Source of the DNA: an uncultured Eubacteriales bacterium
Lineage (GTDB): Bacteria; Bacillota; Clostridia; Oscillospirales; Acutalibacteraceae
Direction: 5' to 3'
Assembly (NCBI GenBank): GCA_900318495.1
Contig: ONLA01000024.1
Coordinates: 1-37,682, forward strand
DNA length: 37,682 nt
In this document: positions 15,603-23,944 of the stretch, piece after piece
Layout of the letters: each line of letters starts with the position of its first letter
Position numbering within the stretch: the stretch's first letter is position 1
Made by a program: the position numbers and the translations under genes
The notes under the pieces: model-generated
Database searches by the model: none
What the model was told of the DNA's origin: nothing
What the model saw: only the letters and a program-made list of their open reading frames with translations

Positions 15603-16856
15603 TTATATTTTCTTTACGTCCGCGCCGAGTCTGCACAGGGTTTGTTCAAGGCTTTCGTAGCCTCTTTCCAGAAACTGAACTCCGCTGATTACGGTTGCGG
15701 ATTCCGCGCAAAGCCCGGCGGCAACAAGCGCCGCGGCGCCTCTTAAATCGGTCGCTTCAACCTTTGCGCCGTAAAGAGCCGCTACGCCCTCGGCAACACA
15801 AACCTTACCCTCTGTTTTTAGGTTGGCGCCCATTCGCGAAAGCTCGCTGACGTGACGGTAGCGGTTTTCAAAAATATTTTCCACAAACACGCTGGTTCCC
15901 TTGGCGACGCAAGCCGCCGCGAGCAGCGGAGCCTGAGCGTCCGTCGGAAACCCGGGATACGGCATAGTGCGGACGGTTTTCATTGATTTAAGCCGTTGGG
16001 GAGCGGTGAACTCAAGCTCTCCTCCCCGGTTTTTTACTGTGCAGCCTGCCTCCTCAAACACGGGAATCACCGCTCCGAGGTGGCTTGGCACCACGCTTTT
16101 CAGCGTGATTTTGGAACCCGTAACAGCCGCGCAGCTCATTAGCGTCGCGGCAGCTATGCGGTCGGGAATAATTGTGTGGGAGCAGGCTCGAAGCTCCTTT
16201 ACCCCTTCAATGACAATTACACCCTCGCCCGCGCCGTAAATCTCGGCGCCGCATTTGTTAAGATAATCGGCAAGGTCACAGATTTCAGGCTCCCTCGCCG
16301 CGTTTGTTATTGTTGTTGTGCCGCTTGCGGTTGCCGCGGCAATCATTATGTCCTCTGTCGCGCCCACGCTGGGGAACGACAAAGCTATTCGCGCTCCGGT
16401 GAGTCCGTACGGCGCGCTGCATTCGATGTAGCCGTGTTTTTCTTTAATCAGCGCGCCCAGAGCGCGCAGTCCGCGCAGGTGCATATCAATAGGTCTTTGA
16501 CCTATTTCACAGCCGCCCGGAAGCGTCATTCTCGCGCTGCCGGTTGAGGCGAGAAGCGCTCCCAAAAACACGATTGAGCTTCGGGTTTTGCGCATAAGCT
16601 CGTCGGGAATATCGCTGCGGCACGCTCCCGCGCTTTTTACCGCAAGAGTGTGCGAGCTGCGGTTAACCGTGCAGCCTAAGTACCTTAAAACATGGCTTGA
16701 TGCCTCAACGTCCGACAAAATCGGACAGTTATAAATTATATTTTCGCCCTTTGCGAGCAAGGTGGCGGCAAGAACCGGAAGTGCGCTGTTTTTCGCGCCC
16801 TGAACCTCCGCCGCACCGCTGAGCTTTTGACGACCTGCCACTATCAGCTTTGACAC
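15603..16856 (-). CDS. murA: UDP-N-acetylglucosamine 1-carboxyvinyltransferase
   Basis: First committed step of peptidoglycan synthesis: transfers enolpyruvate from PEP to UDP-GlcNAc in the cytoplasm. The 417 aa match the family length. K22-N23 (GAKNSAL) and the catalytic cysteine C116 in LPGGCEIGQRPIDMH (target of fosfomycin in the family) are both present. It has the inside-out barrel repeats of EPSP-synthase-like enzymes. GTG 16856 follows AGGG; an overlapping ATG 2 nt upstream is out of frame. It sits between murG and ftsQ, where Bacillus has murB, so the operon keeps a precursor-synthesis gene there but a different one. Confidence 0.95.
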   Translation of the reverse strand: MSKLIVAGRQKLSGAAEVQGAKNSALPVLAATLLAKGENIIYNCPILSDVEASSHVLRYLGCTVNRSSHTLAVKSAGACRSDIPDELMRKTRSSIVFLGALLASTGSARMTLPGGCEIGQRPIDMHLRGLRALGALIKEKHGYIECSAPYGLTGARIALSFPSVGATEDIMIAAATASGTTTITNAAREPEICDLADYLNKCGAEIYGAGEGVIVIEGVKELRACSHTIIPDRIAAATLMSCAAVTGSKITLKSVVPSHLGAVIPVFEEAGCTVKNRGGELEFTAPQRLKSMKTVRTMPYPGFPTDAQAPLLAAACVAKGTSVFVENIFENRYRHVSELSRMGANLKTEGKVCVAEGVAALYGAKVEATDLRGAAALVAAGLCAESATVISGVQFLERGYESLEQTLCRLGADVKKI

Positions 16857-16924
16857 ATTAACACCCTCTCAATAAAAGTTCTTTACATTTTATGTAAGAG
16901 GGGCTCAAGTGTGATTGCGGCAAA

Positions 16925-18043
16925 TCAGGATGTTGAAAGCACTCTTTTTATTACGGAATAGATTCGCTCGTTAGCGTTTACTATTGCCATTTTGCGTGAA
17001 TTCGCAGTGTATTTTTCAAGCACCTGCGGATCGGAAAGTATCGCGTCCGCCTTTTGCATCAGCAACTCTCCGGTAAGGTCTTTTTCCTCGATTATATCGG
17101 CGGCGCCCGCGTCCACCAAAGCCATAGCGTTGTGGTACTGGTGATTTTCGGCAACGTTGGGCGAAGGGATGAGAATCGCCGGCTTGCCCATAGCCTGAAT
17201 TTCGCTGAGCGTAATCGCGCCCGCGCGGCATATTACAAGGTCAGCCGCCGCCATACATTCGGGCATATTATCAATGTACGGCCTTATGTCAAGATTAGAG
17301 CACGCGTCAATGTCGGTTCCCTTTTCCTTTACCAAATCCGGGAACCAGTCGCCGTAGCTTCCGTAAGCGTGGATGTGCTGATAACGGTGGTCTCTGCCGC
17401 TTCGCGCGACAAAATCCGCCATTGCCTCGTTAACCTTTTGCGCGCCGAGGCTTCCGCCGAACGAAAGCACCACAAGGCGGTCGTCAAGCCCGAGCTTTTT
17501 ACGGCTTTCTTCTTTATTTGCCGTAAGTATTTCGCCGCGCACGGGATTTCCCGTCACCACGGTGTCAACATCCGCGAAAAACTTTTTTGCCGCCGTAACG
17601 GCAACCATAACCTTTTTAACGCGCTTGCGCAGCATTTTGTTGGTTATTCCCGGATAAGCGTTCTGTTCGTGAATCAGGCAGGGCACGCCGAGCTTTGACG
17701 CGGCTTTTACCACGGGACCCGAAACATAGCCGCCTGTGCCGATGCAAATGTCAGGCTTGAATTCCCTGATTATCTTTTTTGAATCGGCGGTTGATTTTAC
17801 CGCGCGCTCCACCGTCTTAATGTTTTCGATTGTGTCCTTTGGGGTAAGGCCGCGCTTAAAACCGCTTATTGTGATTGATTTTATCGGATAGCCTGCCTGA
17901 GCGACAAGCCGCTGTTCCATTCCGTCGGCGTTTCCGATGAACAGAAATTCTGTGTACGGGCGCTTTTCCTTAATATATCCTGCAATTGCGAGCGCGGGGT
18001 TTATGTGACCTGCCGTGCCGCCTCCTGCGAGTAAAACCTTCAT
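16925..18043 (-). CDS. murG: UDP-GlcNAc--lipid I N-acetylglucosaminyltransferase
   Basis: Peripheral membrane GT28 enzyme of 372 aa that adds GlcNAc to lipid I to form lipid II. The N-terminal G-loop GGGTAGHINPALAIA, the GTGGYVSGPV loop, HEQNAYPG, the C-domain GGSLGAQ and CRAGAITLSEI are all seen, covering acceptor and donor sites. ATG 18043 follows AGGAG. It lies 72 bp behind ftsW; the gap is filled by a REP-like hairpin. Length and motifs are normal. Confidence 0.96.
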   Translation of the reverse strand: MKVLLAGGGTAGHINPALAIAGYIKEKRPYTEFLFIGNADGMEQRLVAQAGYPIKSITISGFKRGLTPKDTIENIKTVERAVKSTADSKKIIREFKPDICIGTGGYVSGPVVKAASKLGVPCLIHEQNAYPGITNKMLRKRVKKVMVAVTAAKKFFADVDTVVTGNPVRGEILTANKEESRKKLGLDDRLVVLSFGGSLGAQKVNEAMADFVARSGRDHRYQHIHAYGSYGDWFPDLVKEKGTDIDACSNLDIRPYIDNMPECMAAADLVICRAGAITLSEIQAMGKPAILIPSPNVAENHQYHNAMALVDAGAADIIEEKDLTGELLMQKADAILSDPQVLEKYTANSRKMAIVNANERIYSVIKRVLSTS

Positions 18044-18062
18044 AATATGCTCCTAAATTACC

Positions 18063-18116
18063 GGCAATACCGCCCAATTCAAGCAAGCCGTGTGCCTTGA
18101 ATTGTGCGGTGTTGCC
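18063..18116. repeat. REP-like palindrome reaching into the ftsW stop codon
   Basis: The best-formed hairpin of the family: about 21 paired positions with one wobble and one mismatch (GGCAATACCGC...CAATTCAAG against CTTGAATTG...GCGGTGTTGCC), loop of 12 nt. The G of the ftsW TAG is the last base of the palindrome, so the element abuts or supplies the stop. Confidence 0.85.
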
Positions 18117-19375
18117 TACTGTCTTTCGATGTTTGCCGTGCGCGAAATTGAAAGCACAATGCCCATTTGCGCAAGCAGCATAATCAGCGATGAACCGCCG
18201 TAGCTGAAGAACGGCAGGCTGATACCTGTGTTTGGCAGCCAGTCGGTGATTACGAGTATGTTAAGCACAACCTGGATTCCAATCTGAGAAGTCAGACCTA
18301 TTCCGAGCAGCTTGCCGAATTTGTCCTTTGAACGAAGCGAAAGTGTGATTCCCCTCCAGACAAGCAGCGCGAAAATCAGCAGGATAATAGCCGCGCCGAT
18401 AAGTCCGAGCTCCTCAACGACAATGGCAAAAATAAAGTCGTTCTGAGGTTCGGGAAGGTAAAGGTATTTTTGACGCGACTGACCGAGTCCCAGTCCCCAC
18501 AAGCCGCCGCTGCCTATGGCGTAAAGCGAGTTTCTGGTTTGCCAGGTGGTCTGCCACATTTCCTCGGTTGTGTATTCAAGCGACTGTCCCCAGCCGTCCA
18601 TACGGCTCATCGCGTAGGTGAGTCCGCCGGTTACCGCAAGCAGCAAAACTACGCCGATTAAGGCGATGCCGCCGATTGCAAGGTATTTTGTTTTCATTCC
18701 GCCGACGTAGAGCATAAGCACGGTGAGCATTCCGATAATTACAATACCCGAATAGTGCGGCTCAAGAAACAGCAGCAGCGCGATACTGCCGAAAACAATT
18801 AGTCCGGGCAAAACGCTGAACTTCGGCAGCTGCATTTTGTTGTAATATTTGCTTGCCCAGTGCGCAAAGAATAATATTACCGCGAATTTGGCGATTTCGG
18901 AAGGCTGAATATTGAACATCCCCAGCGGAATCCAGCGCTTTACTCCGCCGTCGCCGGACGGCAAAATAAGGACGAGAATTAACGCAACGTAAGCCACACC
19001 TAAAACTACGGGAGCGATCTGGTGCAGCTTATTGTAATTGAACAGCGACATTACCACCATTGCCGCGACGCCCAGCACAATAAAAATGAGCTGGCGGACA
19101 AGGTAATAATAGCTGTCGCCCTGGGTGTAATAGGAAAAGGCGTAGCTTGCCGAAAACATCATAATTGTTCCCACTGTGAGCAAAACAAAAATGATTATGC
19201 AAAACGGCAGGTCAATTCCCATACCTATATCGAACCATTTGGCGTTCTTCATTTTTCTTTGGCGCGGACGGCGCACAAAGAATTTTTCTTTTTTAGTGTT
19301 TCGTGCTTTTTTGTATTCGTCGTCATAAATACGGTTGACGTCGCCCTTAAGCAGCATTTTAAAGTTTGGAGCCAA
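18116..19375 (-). CDS. ftsW: FtsW/RodA/SpoVE-type SEDS peptidoglycan polymerase
   Basis: Multi-pass membrane glycosyltransferase of the SEDS family (419 aa) that polymerises lipid II at the septum together with the class B PBP two genes upstream. About ten membrane helices begin near residue 54 (DLPFCIIIFVLL). Family signatures include MFSASYAFSYY, GSGGLWGLGLGQSRQKYLYLPEPQNDFIFA (split here by family blocks), EELGL and the C-terminal PFFSYGGSSLI. The cytoplasmic N-terminus is about 50 residues and very basic. TTG 19375 with AAAGGGG about 10 nt upstream is likely; an internal ATG six codons further in is the alternative. It could be SpoVE, but there is no second copy in the window to compare. 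Confidence 0.93.
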   Translation of the reverse strand: MAPNFKMLLKGDVNRIYDDEYKKARNTKKEKFFVRRPRQRKMKNAKWFDIGMGIDLPFCIIIFVLLTVGTIMMFSASYAFSYYTQGDSYYYLVRQLIFIVLGVAAMVVMSLFNYNKLHQIAPVVLGVAYVALILVLILPSGDGGVKRWIPLGMFNIQPSEIAKFAVILFFAHWASKYYNKMQLPKFSVLPGLIVFGSIALLLFLEPHYSGIVIIGMLTVLMLYVGGMKTKYLAIGGIALIGVVLLLAVTGGLTYAMSRMDGWGQSLEYTTEEMWQTTWQTRNSLYAIGSGGLWGLGLGQSRQKYLYLPEPQNDFIFAIVVEELGLIGAAIILLIFALLVWRGITLSLRSKDKFGKLLGIGLTSQIGIQVVLNILVITDWLPNTGISLPFFSYGGSSLIMLLAQMGIVLSISRTANIERQ

Positions 19376-19413
19376 AGCATTAACCCCTTTCCCGGGAGTG
19401 AACGATTAGTAAT

Positions 19414-20445
19414 TTATTTTGTGCCGAAAATCACAAGGAAGAACGATAATGCGGCGAACAGCGCGGTTACAAGGCTGAAAACCGCCACAATTTTAACCTC
19501 GCTCCAGCCGCACATTTCAAAGTGATGGTGAATCGGGCTCATTTTAAACAGGCGCTTGCCGTGAGTCAGCTTGAAGTATGACACCTGCAAAATAACCGAG
19601 AACATTTCGCAGAGATAAACAATTCCCATAGGCAGCAGCAAAACCGGCATTTTCGTGGCGAAAGCCATTGCGCACACAATTCCGCCGAGAAACAGCGAGC
19701 CTGTGTCGCCCATAAATACCTTTGCGGGATGGAAGTTCCACACCAAAAATCCGAGGCATCCGCCGGCAACCGCCGCGCTTAACGCGGTGAGTCCGAGCGC
19801 GTAGGTCGAGCTGCCGATTAACATAAATCCGACGGCAACAAAGAAGGTGATTGAACCGTCAAGACCGTCTACGCCGTCGGTAAGGTTAACGGCGTTGACA
19901 ATTCCGACAATAACGATTGCCGAAATTATATAGTAGAAGAATCCAAGGTCAACCTCGCCGACAAACGGAATGATTGTTGAGGTTCCGCAGCCCGAAAAGC
20001 CGAGAACGGCAAGGTACACGGCGGCAGCCGCGAACTGCATCGCGAGCTTTTGCTTTGCCGTGAGTCCGAGGTTGCGTTTTTTGACAACCTTGGTATAGTC
20101 GTCGATAAAACCGATTAAGCCGTTTGCGAGCGCAAGTCCGATTCCGGCAAAGATATAGATTACCTCCGAGCCTAAGTCGGCGCGGTAGGTGTCGATAAAT
20201 TCGTTGCCGGTCAGCATATAGACAACCGTGCTGATTATTCCTACCGAAACAATCGCGACAATAAACATTATTCCGCCCATAACAGGAGTGCCCTGCTTGC
20301 TTTTGTGCCATTTGGGGCCGTCATCCAAAATTGTCTGCCCGAAGTTGAGCTTGTGCAGGTACGGAATCAAGAATTTTCCGACTATTGCCGAAATTGCAAA
20401 GGCAAGAATAGCCGCGCAAAACGTCCAAACGCCGTAAACTATCAT
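19414..20445 (-). CDS. mraY: Phospho-N-acetylmuramoyl-pentapeptide transferase
   Basis: Integral membrane enzyme of 343 aa that makes lipid I from UDP-MurNAc-pentapeptide and undecaprenyl phosphate. Conserved blocks: GTPVMGGIMF, FIDDYTKVVKKRNLGL with the Mg-binding acidic pair, NAVNLTDGVDGLDG, FMGDTGSLFLGG and PIHHHFE. About ten membrane helices, usual length. ATG 20445 follows GGAGAGG. It is 61 bp behind the PBP gene; murE, murF and murD that flank mraY in Bacillus are not here. Confidence 0.96.
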   Translation of the reverse strand: MIVYGVWTFCAAILAFAISAIVGKFLIPYLHKLNFGQTILDDGPKWHKSKQGTPVMGGIMFIVAIVSVGIISTVVYMLTGNEFIDTYRADLGSEVIYIFAGIGLALANGLIGFIDDYTKVVKKRNLGLTAKQKLAMQFAAAAVYLAVLGFSGCGTSTIIPFVGEVDLGFFYYIISAIVIVGIVNAVNLTDGVDGLDGSITFFVAVGFMLIGSSTYALGLTALSAAVAGGCLGFLVWNFHPAKVFMGDTGSLFLGGIVCAMAFATKMPVLLLPMGIVYLCEMFSVILQVSYFKLTHGKRLFKMSPIHHHFEMCGWSEVKIVAVFSLVTALFAALSFFLVIFGTK

Positions 20446-20506
20446 TTTTATCTGTCCTCTCCTTAATAATAACCTGTGAATCCCTTTATATACAATATAT
20501 GCAAAA

Positions 20507-22786
20507 TCAGTCGTTGAAGCCTCCGCCGGACGCCGCCGAGAAAGTAAGGGTAATTACCGTTCCGGCAGGAACCTCGGTTCCCTCCTTAACATCCTGAGCG
20601 CTGCACGTTCCGCCCGAGCTTACCGCGCCCTTGTAGCTTACGTTAAGTCCGTAGCTTGCCGCAAGGCTGTTTGCCTCAACGGCGGTGTTTCCGCTGAAAT
20701 CGGGAACTGTAACCTTGGTGTTGTTTTTGGTTTCGTCGTCGGTGTAAAGCACTATACTTCCGCCCGAAACAAGGTTTGCGGACACCGGCGGGATCTGAGC
20801 GATAACCTTTTCGCCCACGCCGTACACAGTAGCCGTAAAGCCGTCCTTGGCAACCGCCGCCTGAGCGTCTGTAACAGTCATACCGACATAGTCGCCGGCG
20901 GATGTGTCAAGATACGCAAGCTCATCCTCGTTATAGTCGGTTTTAACCTCGAGGTACGGAAGCACCTCGGACATAATGTTGATGAATACGGGCGACGCAA
21001 CCTGCGAGCCGTAGTACGCTCCGCCGTCGGGAGTATCGAAGAACACGAGCACCGCGATTTGCGGATCGTCCGCGGGCGCGTAACCGCATAACGAAGCGAT
21101 GTAGTCCTCATCAAAGGAGCTGAGCTTTTTCTGAACGCCGATTTTCTCGGAGGTACCTGTTTTTCCGGCAACCTTGTAGCCTGCCACATAACCGGCGGTA
21201 GCTCCGGCGGTTTGGGTGTTGTAGCCGAGGATCTCGTTCATTTTATCGGAGGTTGCCTTTGAGATAACCTGACGCTTAACCTTCTTTTCAACGTTTTTAA
21301 TTACGTTGCCCTTGTTGTCGGTAATTTTCTGAACAACGTAAGGCTGCAAAACATAGCCGCCGTTCGCGACCGCCGCGCAGGCGGTAATCATACTTACCGG
21401 AGTAATCTGGAAGTTCTGACCGAAGGAGGCAACCGCAAAGTCAACCTCGCTCATCTGACCGTCCTCCCAGAAGGTATCCTCAGCCTCGCCGGGAAGGTCA
21501 ATGCCGGACTTTTCGGCAAAACCGAAGCCTGCGTAGTAATCGCGGAATTTTTCCGCTCCCACTAACTGTCCGATTTGAATGAACGCGGGGTTACAGGAGT
21601 TGCAAATTGCCTGAACAAAGCTTTGCGTGCCGTGACCTCCGGTGTCGTGGCAGTGGATTATGTCCTTTCCGAACGTAACCGAGCCTGCACAGAAGAACGA
21701 GCTTGAATCGGTGATTTTACCTTCCTCGAGCGCCATTGACGCGGTACACATTTTAAATACCGAGCCGGGCATATAGGTGTCGGCAACCGCTTTGTTTCGC
21801 CACATTGCCGAAAGCGCTTCGCTTTCCGCTTTTTCCTGCTCCTTTTTGGGAAGCTCGTCAATTTTTTTCTGAGTTTCCTCCGGCAGTGAGTACGGGTCGT
21901 TAAGGTTGTAGCCGTTGGCGGTTACCATAGCCAAAACCGCGCCCGTGTTAACGTCCATTGCAATGCAAACGCCGCGGTTTAGTACGTTGTTGTTCACAAT
22001 GCCCTCCGCCATATATTTTTCGCAAATGGACTGTATGTTTTCGTCGATTGTAAGATAAATGTTGTTGCCGTCCTCGCTGTCAACATTTTGCTCGAACTGA
22101 AACGGCATATTGGCGCCGCGCGCGTTTATAGCGGTGATTATGCGCCCGGGCTTGCCTGCAAGGTAATCCTCATATTTGTACTCAACGCCTTCAAGCCCCT
22201 GTTCGTCTGCGCCTGTAAAGCCGATTACGCAGGACGCGAGGGTGTCATGAGGATAATAGCGCTTGTAGTCGTCGAGCAGCGAAATAACGTTTCCGCAGTC
22301 GTAGTCATCGCTGAGCTTTTTCTGAAGCTCGATAACCTTGTCGCGCTGCTCAACCTCAATTTTGCGCTTAACAACAACGTAATAGCTTTTTTCCTTGGTT
22401 TTTTCAAGAACGTTTTTATAGTCGAGCTTTAAGATTTCCGAAAGACCCTTGGCGCACGCCTCGCGCTGCTTGTCGTTTTCAAAATTTATGGGTGCCATTA
22501 CAACCTGCCACACCGAAGCGCTTTCGGCAAGCACCGTACCCTTTGAGTCAAAGATAGTGCCGCGCTTTGCGGTTAATGTGGTGTCGCGAAGCTGCTGACC
22601 GACCGCGCGCTCCTGAAGCTTGCTGCCGTCAATCAGTGTCAAAAACGCCAGACGCGCCAAAGCAGCGCCGAATCCGATTACCAAAATTATGATAATCAGA
22701 ACCGCCGACCGCTGTCTGAGCCTTTGATTGGGACCCTTTTCCACGTGTTTTTTAGGCTTTTTTGCCTTGTTTTCGTTTTCAGCCAA
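20507..22786 (-). CDS. Class B penicillin-binding protein with PASTA domains (FtsI/SpoVD-like)
   Basis: Septal transpeptidase of 759 aa. A basic cytoplasmic N-terminus precedes a membrane anchor (29-50). A dimerisation domain follows (RGTIFDSKGTVLA), then the transpeptidase with SVFK (S342 nucleophile, 342-345), SCN (397-399) and KTGT (542-545). The C-terminus has two PASTA repeats (about 630-690 and 695-755), which bind muropeptides or beta-lactams in relatives. It is either the vegetative PBP2B/FtsI or the sporulation SpoVD; as the only one in the cluster, the vegetative role is favoured. TTG 22786 follows AGGGAG at good spacing. It partners FtsW encoded downstream. Confidence 0.94.
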   Translation of the reverse strand: MAENENKAKKPKKHVEKGPNQRLRQRSAVLIIIILVIGFGAALARLAFLTLIDGSKLQERAVGQQLRDTTLTAKRGTIFDSKGTVLAESASVWQVVMAPINFENDKQREACAKGLSEILKLDYKNVLEKTKEKSYYVVVKRKIEVEQRDKVIELQKKLSDDYDCGNVISLLDDYKRYYPHDTLASCVIGFTGADEQGLEGVEYKYEDYLAGKPGRIITAINARGANMPFQFEQNVDSEDGNNIYLTIDENIQSICEKYMAEGIVNNNVLNRGVCIAMDVNTGAVLAMVTANGYNLNDPYSLPEETQKKIDELPKKEQEKAESEALSAMWRNKAVADTYMPGSVFKMCTASMALEEGKITDSSSFFCAGSVTFGKDIIHCHDTGGHGTQSFVQAICNSCNPAFIQIGQLVGAEKFRDYYAGFGFAEKSGIDLPGEAEDTFWEDGQMSEVDFAVASFGQNFQITPVSMITACAAVANGGYVLQPYVVQKITDNKGNVIKNVEKKVKRQVISKATSDKMNEILGYNTQTAGATAGYVAGYKVAGKTGTSEKIGVQKKLSSFDEDYIASLCGYAPADDPQIAVLVFFDTPDGGAYYGSQVASPVFINIMSEVLPYLEVKTDYNEDELAYLDTSAGDYVGMTVTDAQAAVAKDGFTATVYGVGEKVIAQIPPVSANLVSGGSIVLYTDDETKNNTKVTVPDFSGNTAVEANSLAASYGLNVSYKGAVSSGGTCSAQDVKEGTEVPAGTVITLTFSAASGGGFND

Positions 22787-22853
22787 ATTATGACTCCCTT
22801 TGAACCGCCGTGCTTACACAAAAGTATTAACGGCAGTGATTTTAGTAGAATTT

Positions 22854-22904
22854 AGGCAATATCGCAAAGTTCAGGTTCGCTCCGCAAATTGCGCGGTGTT
22901 GCCT
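22854..22904. repeat. REP-like hairpin
   Basis: Outer arms AGGCAATATCGC and GCGGTGTTGCCT pair over 12 bp with two wobbles. The inner part differs from the other copies, so this is a diverged member. Confidence 0.75.
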
Positions 22905-23055
22905 TAAGGCAATACCGCATAATTCAGGTGTGCGGATTGCGCAGCAAGATTTTTCGTCAGGTTGTACAAATAAATCAAGGTAAGGCTGACGCCTTGCCGA
23001 GACGGAATAATATTCAAGCAAGCCGTGCGCCTTGAATTGCGCGGTGTTGCCTTAA
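22904..23055. mobile_element. MITE-like unit with inverted ends of the REP family
   Basis: The left end TTAAGGCAATACCGC and right end GCGGTGTTGCCTTAA are inverted repeats of about 21 bp including ATTCA/TGAAT further in. Inside is a segment with CGCCTTGCCGAGA and GACGGAATAATATTCAAGC that recurs, partly rearranged, at 36225-36303. There is no open frame, so any movement would need a transposase in trans. Confidence 0.55.
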
Positions 23056-23060
23056 GTAAA

Positions 23061-23089
23061 AGAGAGTCAAGACTCAGTCTTAACTCTCA
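23061..23089. terminator. Possible terminator or attenuator hairpin downstream of ftsL
   Basis: AGAGAGT-AAGAC/GTCTT-ACTCTC forms an interrupted stem of about 11 bp. On the minus strand it is followed by TTTTACTT, a weak T-tract. It may reduce read-through from ftsL into the PBP gene. Confidence 0.4.
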
Positions 23090-23125
23090 TTCTTTTCATT
23101 ACATATTATTAAATTGAAATGAATG

Positions 23126-23668
23126 TTATGACCAAAGATTAAATATTGATTCAAAGAATCGTGTAAAGATATTTCCGTTATCAGCGGCAGAAACCTCCGC
23201 CTTATCGCCTTCCTCAATCGCAACAAACTCTTTTTGAGCATTTGAGGCTTTGGTCATGCCAAGCGTCTCGGTTGCGTACTTTTCAATTTCAGCATTTGAG
23301 AGGTTGGCCTCAACTTTCATCTGGTTCTGCGTGTAGATGCTTTCGGTATCTGCCAGTGTTGCCTGTGCTGTGATAATGTCCTGATTAAGCTCGGTAAGCT
23401 GAACCTGACCTACAATTATAACTCCGATAACAAAGGTTACAATTGCCGCCGAGATTGTTCCCGCCGCGATTTTTACGGGGTTATGCTTTCGGCGTCTTAT
23501 TTTATTAATTTCCTGCTCGGGAAGCTGAACAACCTTGTTTTTTTGTTTTCTTTTACTTTTTTTTGCAGGCTGTTCATCCTGCTTACGCTTGGGAGCCGCC
23601 GAAGAATATGTAAGTTCCTCGTCAAACAAGCTCAAATCATAAGCAGCGCTGCGGTTTTCATATGCCAT
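23126..23668 (-). CDS. ftsL: FtsL-like septum protein
   Basis: Small bitopic protein of 180 aa. A basic cytoplasmic region (KKSKRKQKNK, RRRKH) precedes one membrane helix (about 68-91), then a helical segment with heptad character (LTELNQDIITAQATL...) and a short tail, the layout of FtsL/DivIC. Sequence conservation in this family is low, so the call rests on layout and position between rsmH and the septal PBP. ATG 23668 (AAGGTG 6 nt upstream) is preferred over a GTG 9 nt further up. It is unusually separated from both neighbours, by 276 bp and 339 bp. Confidence 0.8.
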   Translation of the reverse strand: MAYENRSAAYDLSLFDEELTYSSAAPKRKQDEQPAKKSKRKQKNKVVQLPEQEINKIRRRKHNPVKIAAGTISAAIVTFVIGVIIVGQVQLTELNQDIITAQATLADTESIYTQNQMKVEANLSNAEIEKYATETLGMTKASNAQKEFVAIEEGDKAEVSAADNGNIFTRFFESIFNLWS

Positions 23669-23840
23669 TGTTTGCACCTTGGCCTTTCTTTATACAAAAT
23701 TTTCATAAAACACACTTAGGAAACTTTTTTATTCTGATAAGCAAAAAAGTTTCAAAAATTTAACAATTATTTTTAAAGTTTAAACACACAATTCGGCCGA
23801 ATTCACGGCTGTTTGGACACATTATCGAATATATAGTAAT

Positions 23841-23866
23841 TACAAATTTATTATACACAATTTGTA
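23841..23866 (-). promoter_or_regulatory. Dyad around a TATAAT box upstream of ftsL
   Basis: TACAAATT and AATTTGTA form an 8-bp inverted repeat with a 10-nt centre that contains TATAAT on the minus strand. The -35 at 17 nt is poor (GTGTTA). It could be a promoter with an overlapping operator. Confidence 0.35.
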
Positions 23867-23944
23867 GGGCTGTAACACTCTTTACAACTTTGTTATAATT
23901 TTACTACAAGTTTCTTCATTTGTCCATAGCTGAGAGAAAATTTT

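Larger units (their letters stand above)
22787..23125. other. Repeat-filled gap between ftsL and the PBP gene
   Basis: About 340 bp inside the dcw run with no gene. It holds a REP-like hairpin (22854-22904), a longer terminal-inverted-repeat unit (22904-23055) and a hairpin near 23061-23089. No convincing promoter was seen. Confidence 0.7.

Noticed and set aside
16853-16858. ATG two bases upstream of the murA start as the true start
   Set aside because: It is out of frame with the conserved N-terminus SKLIVAGRQKLSG; the overlapping GTG is in frame.
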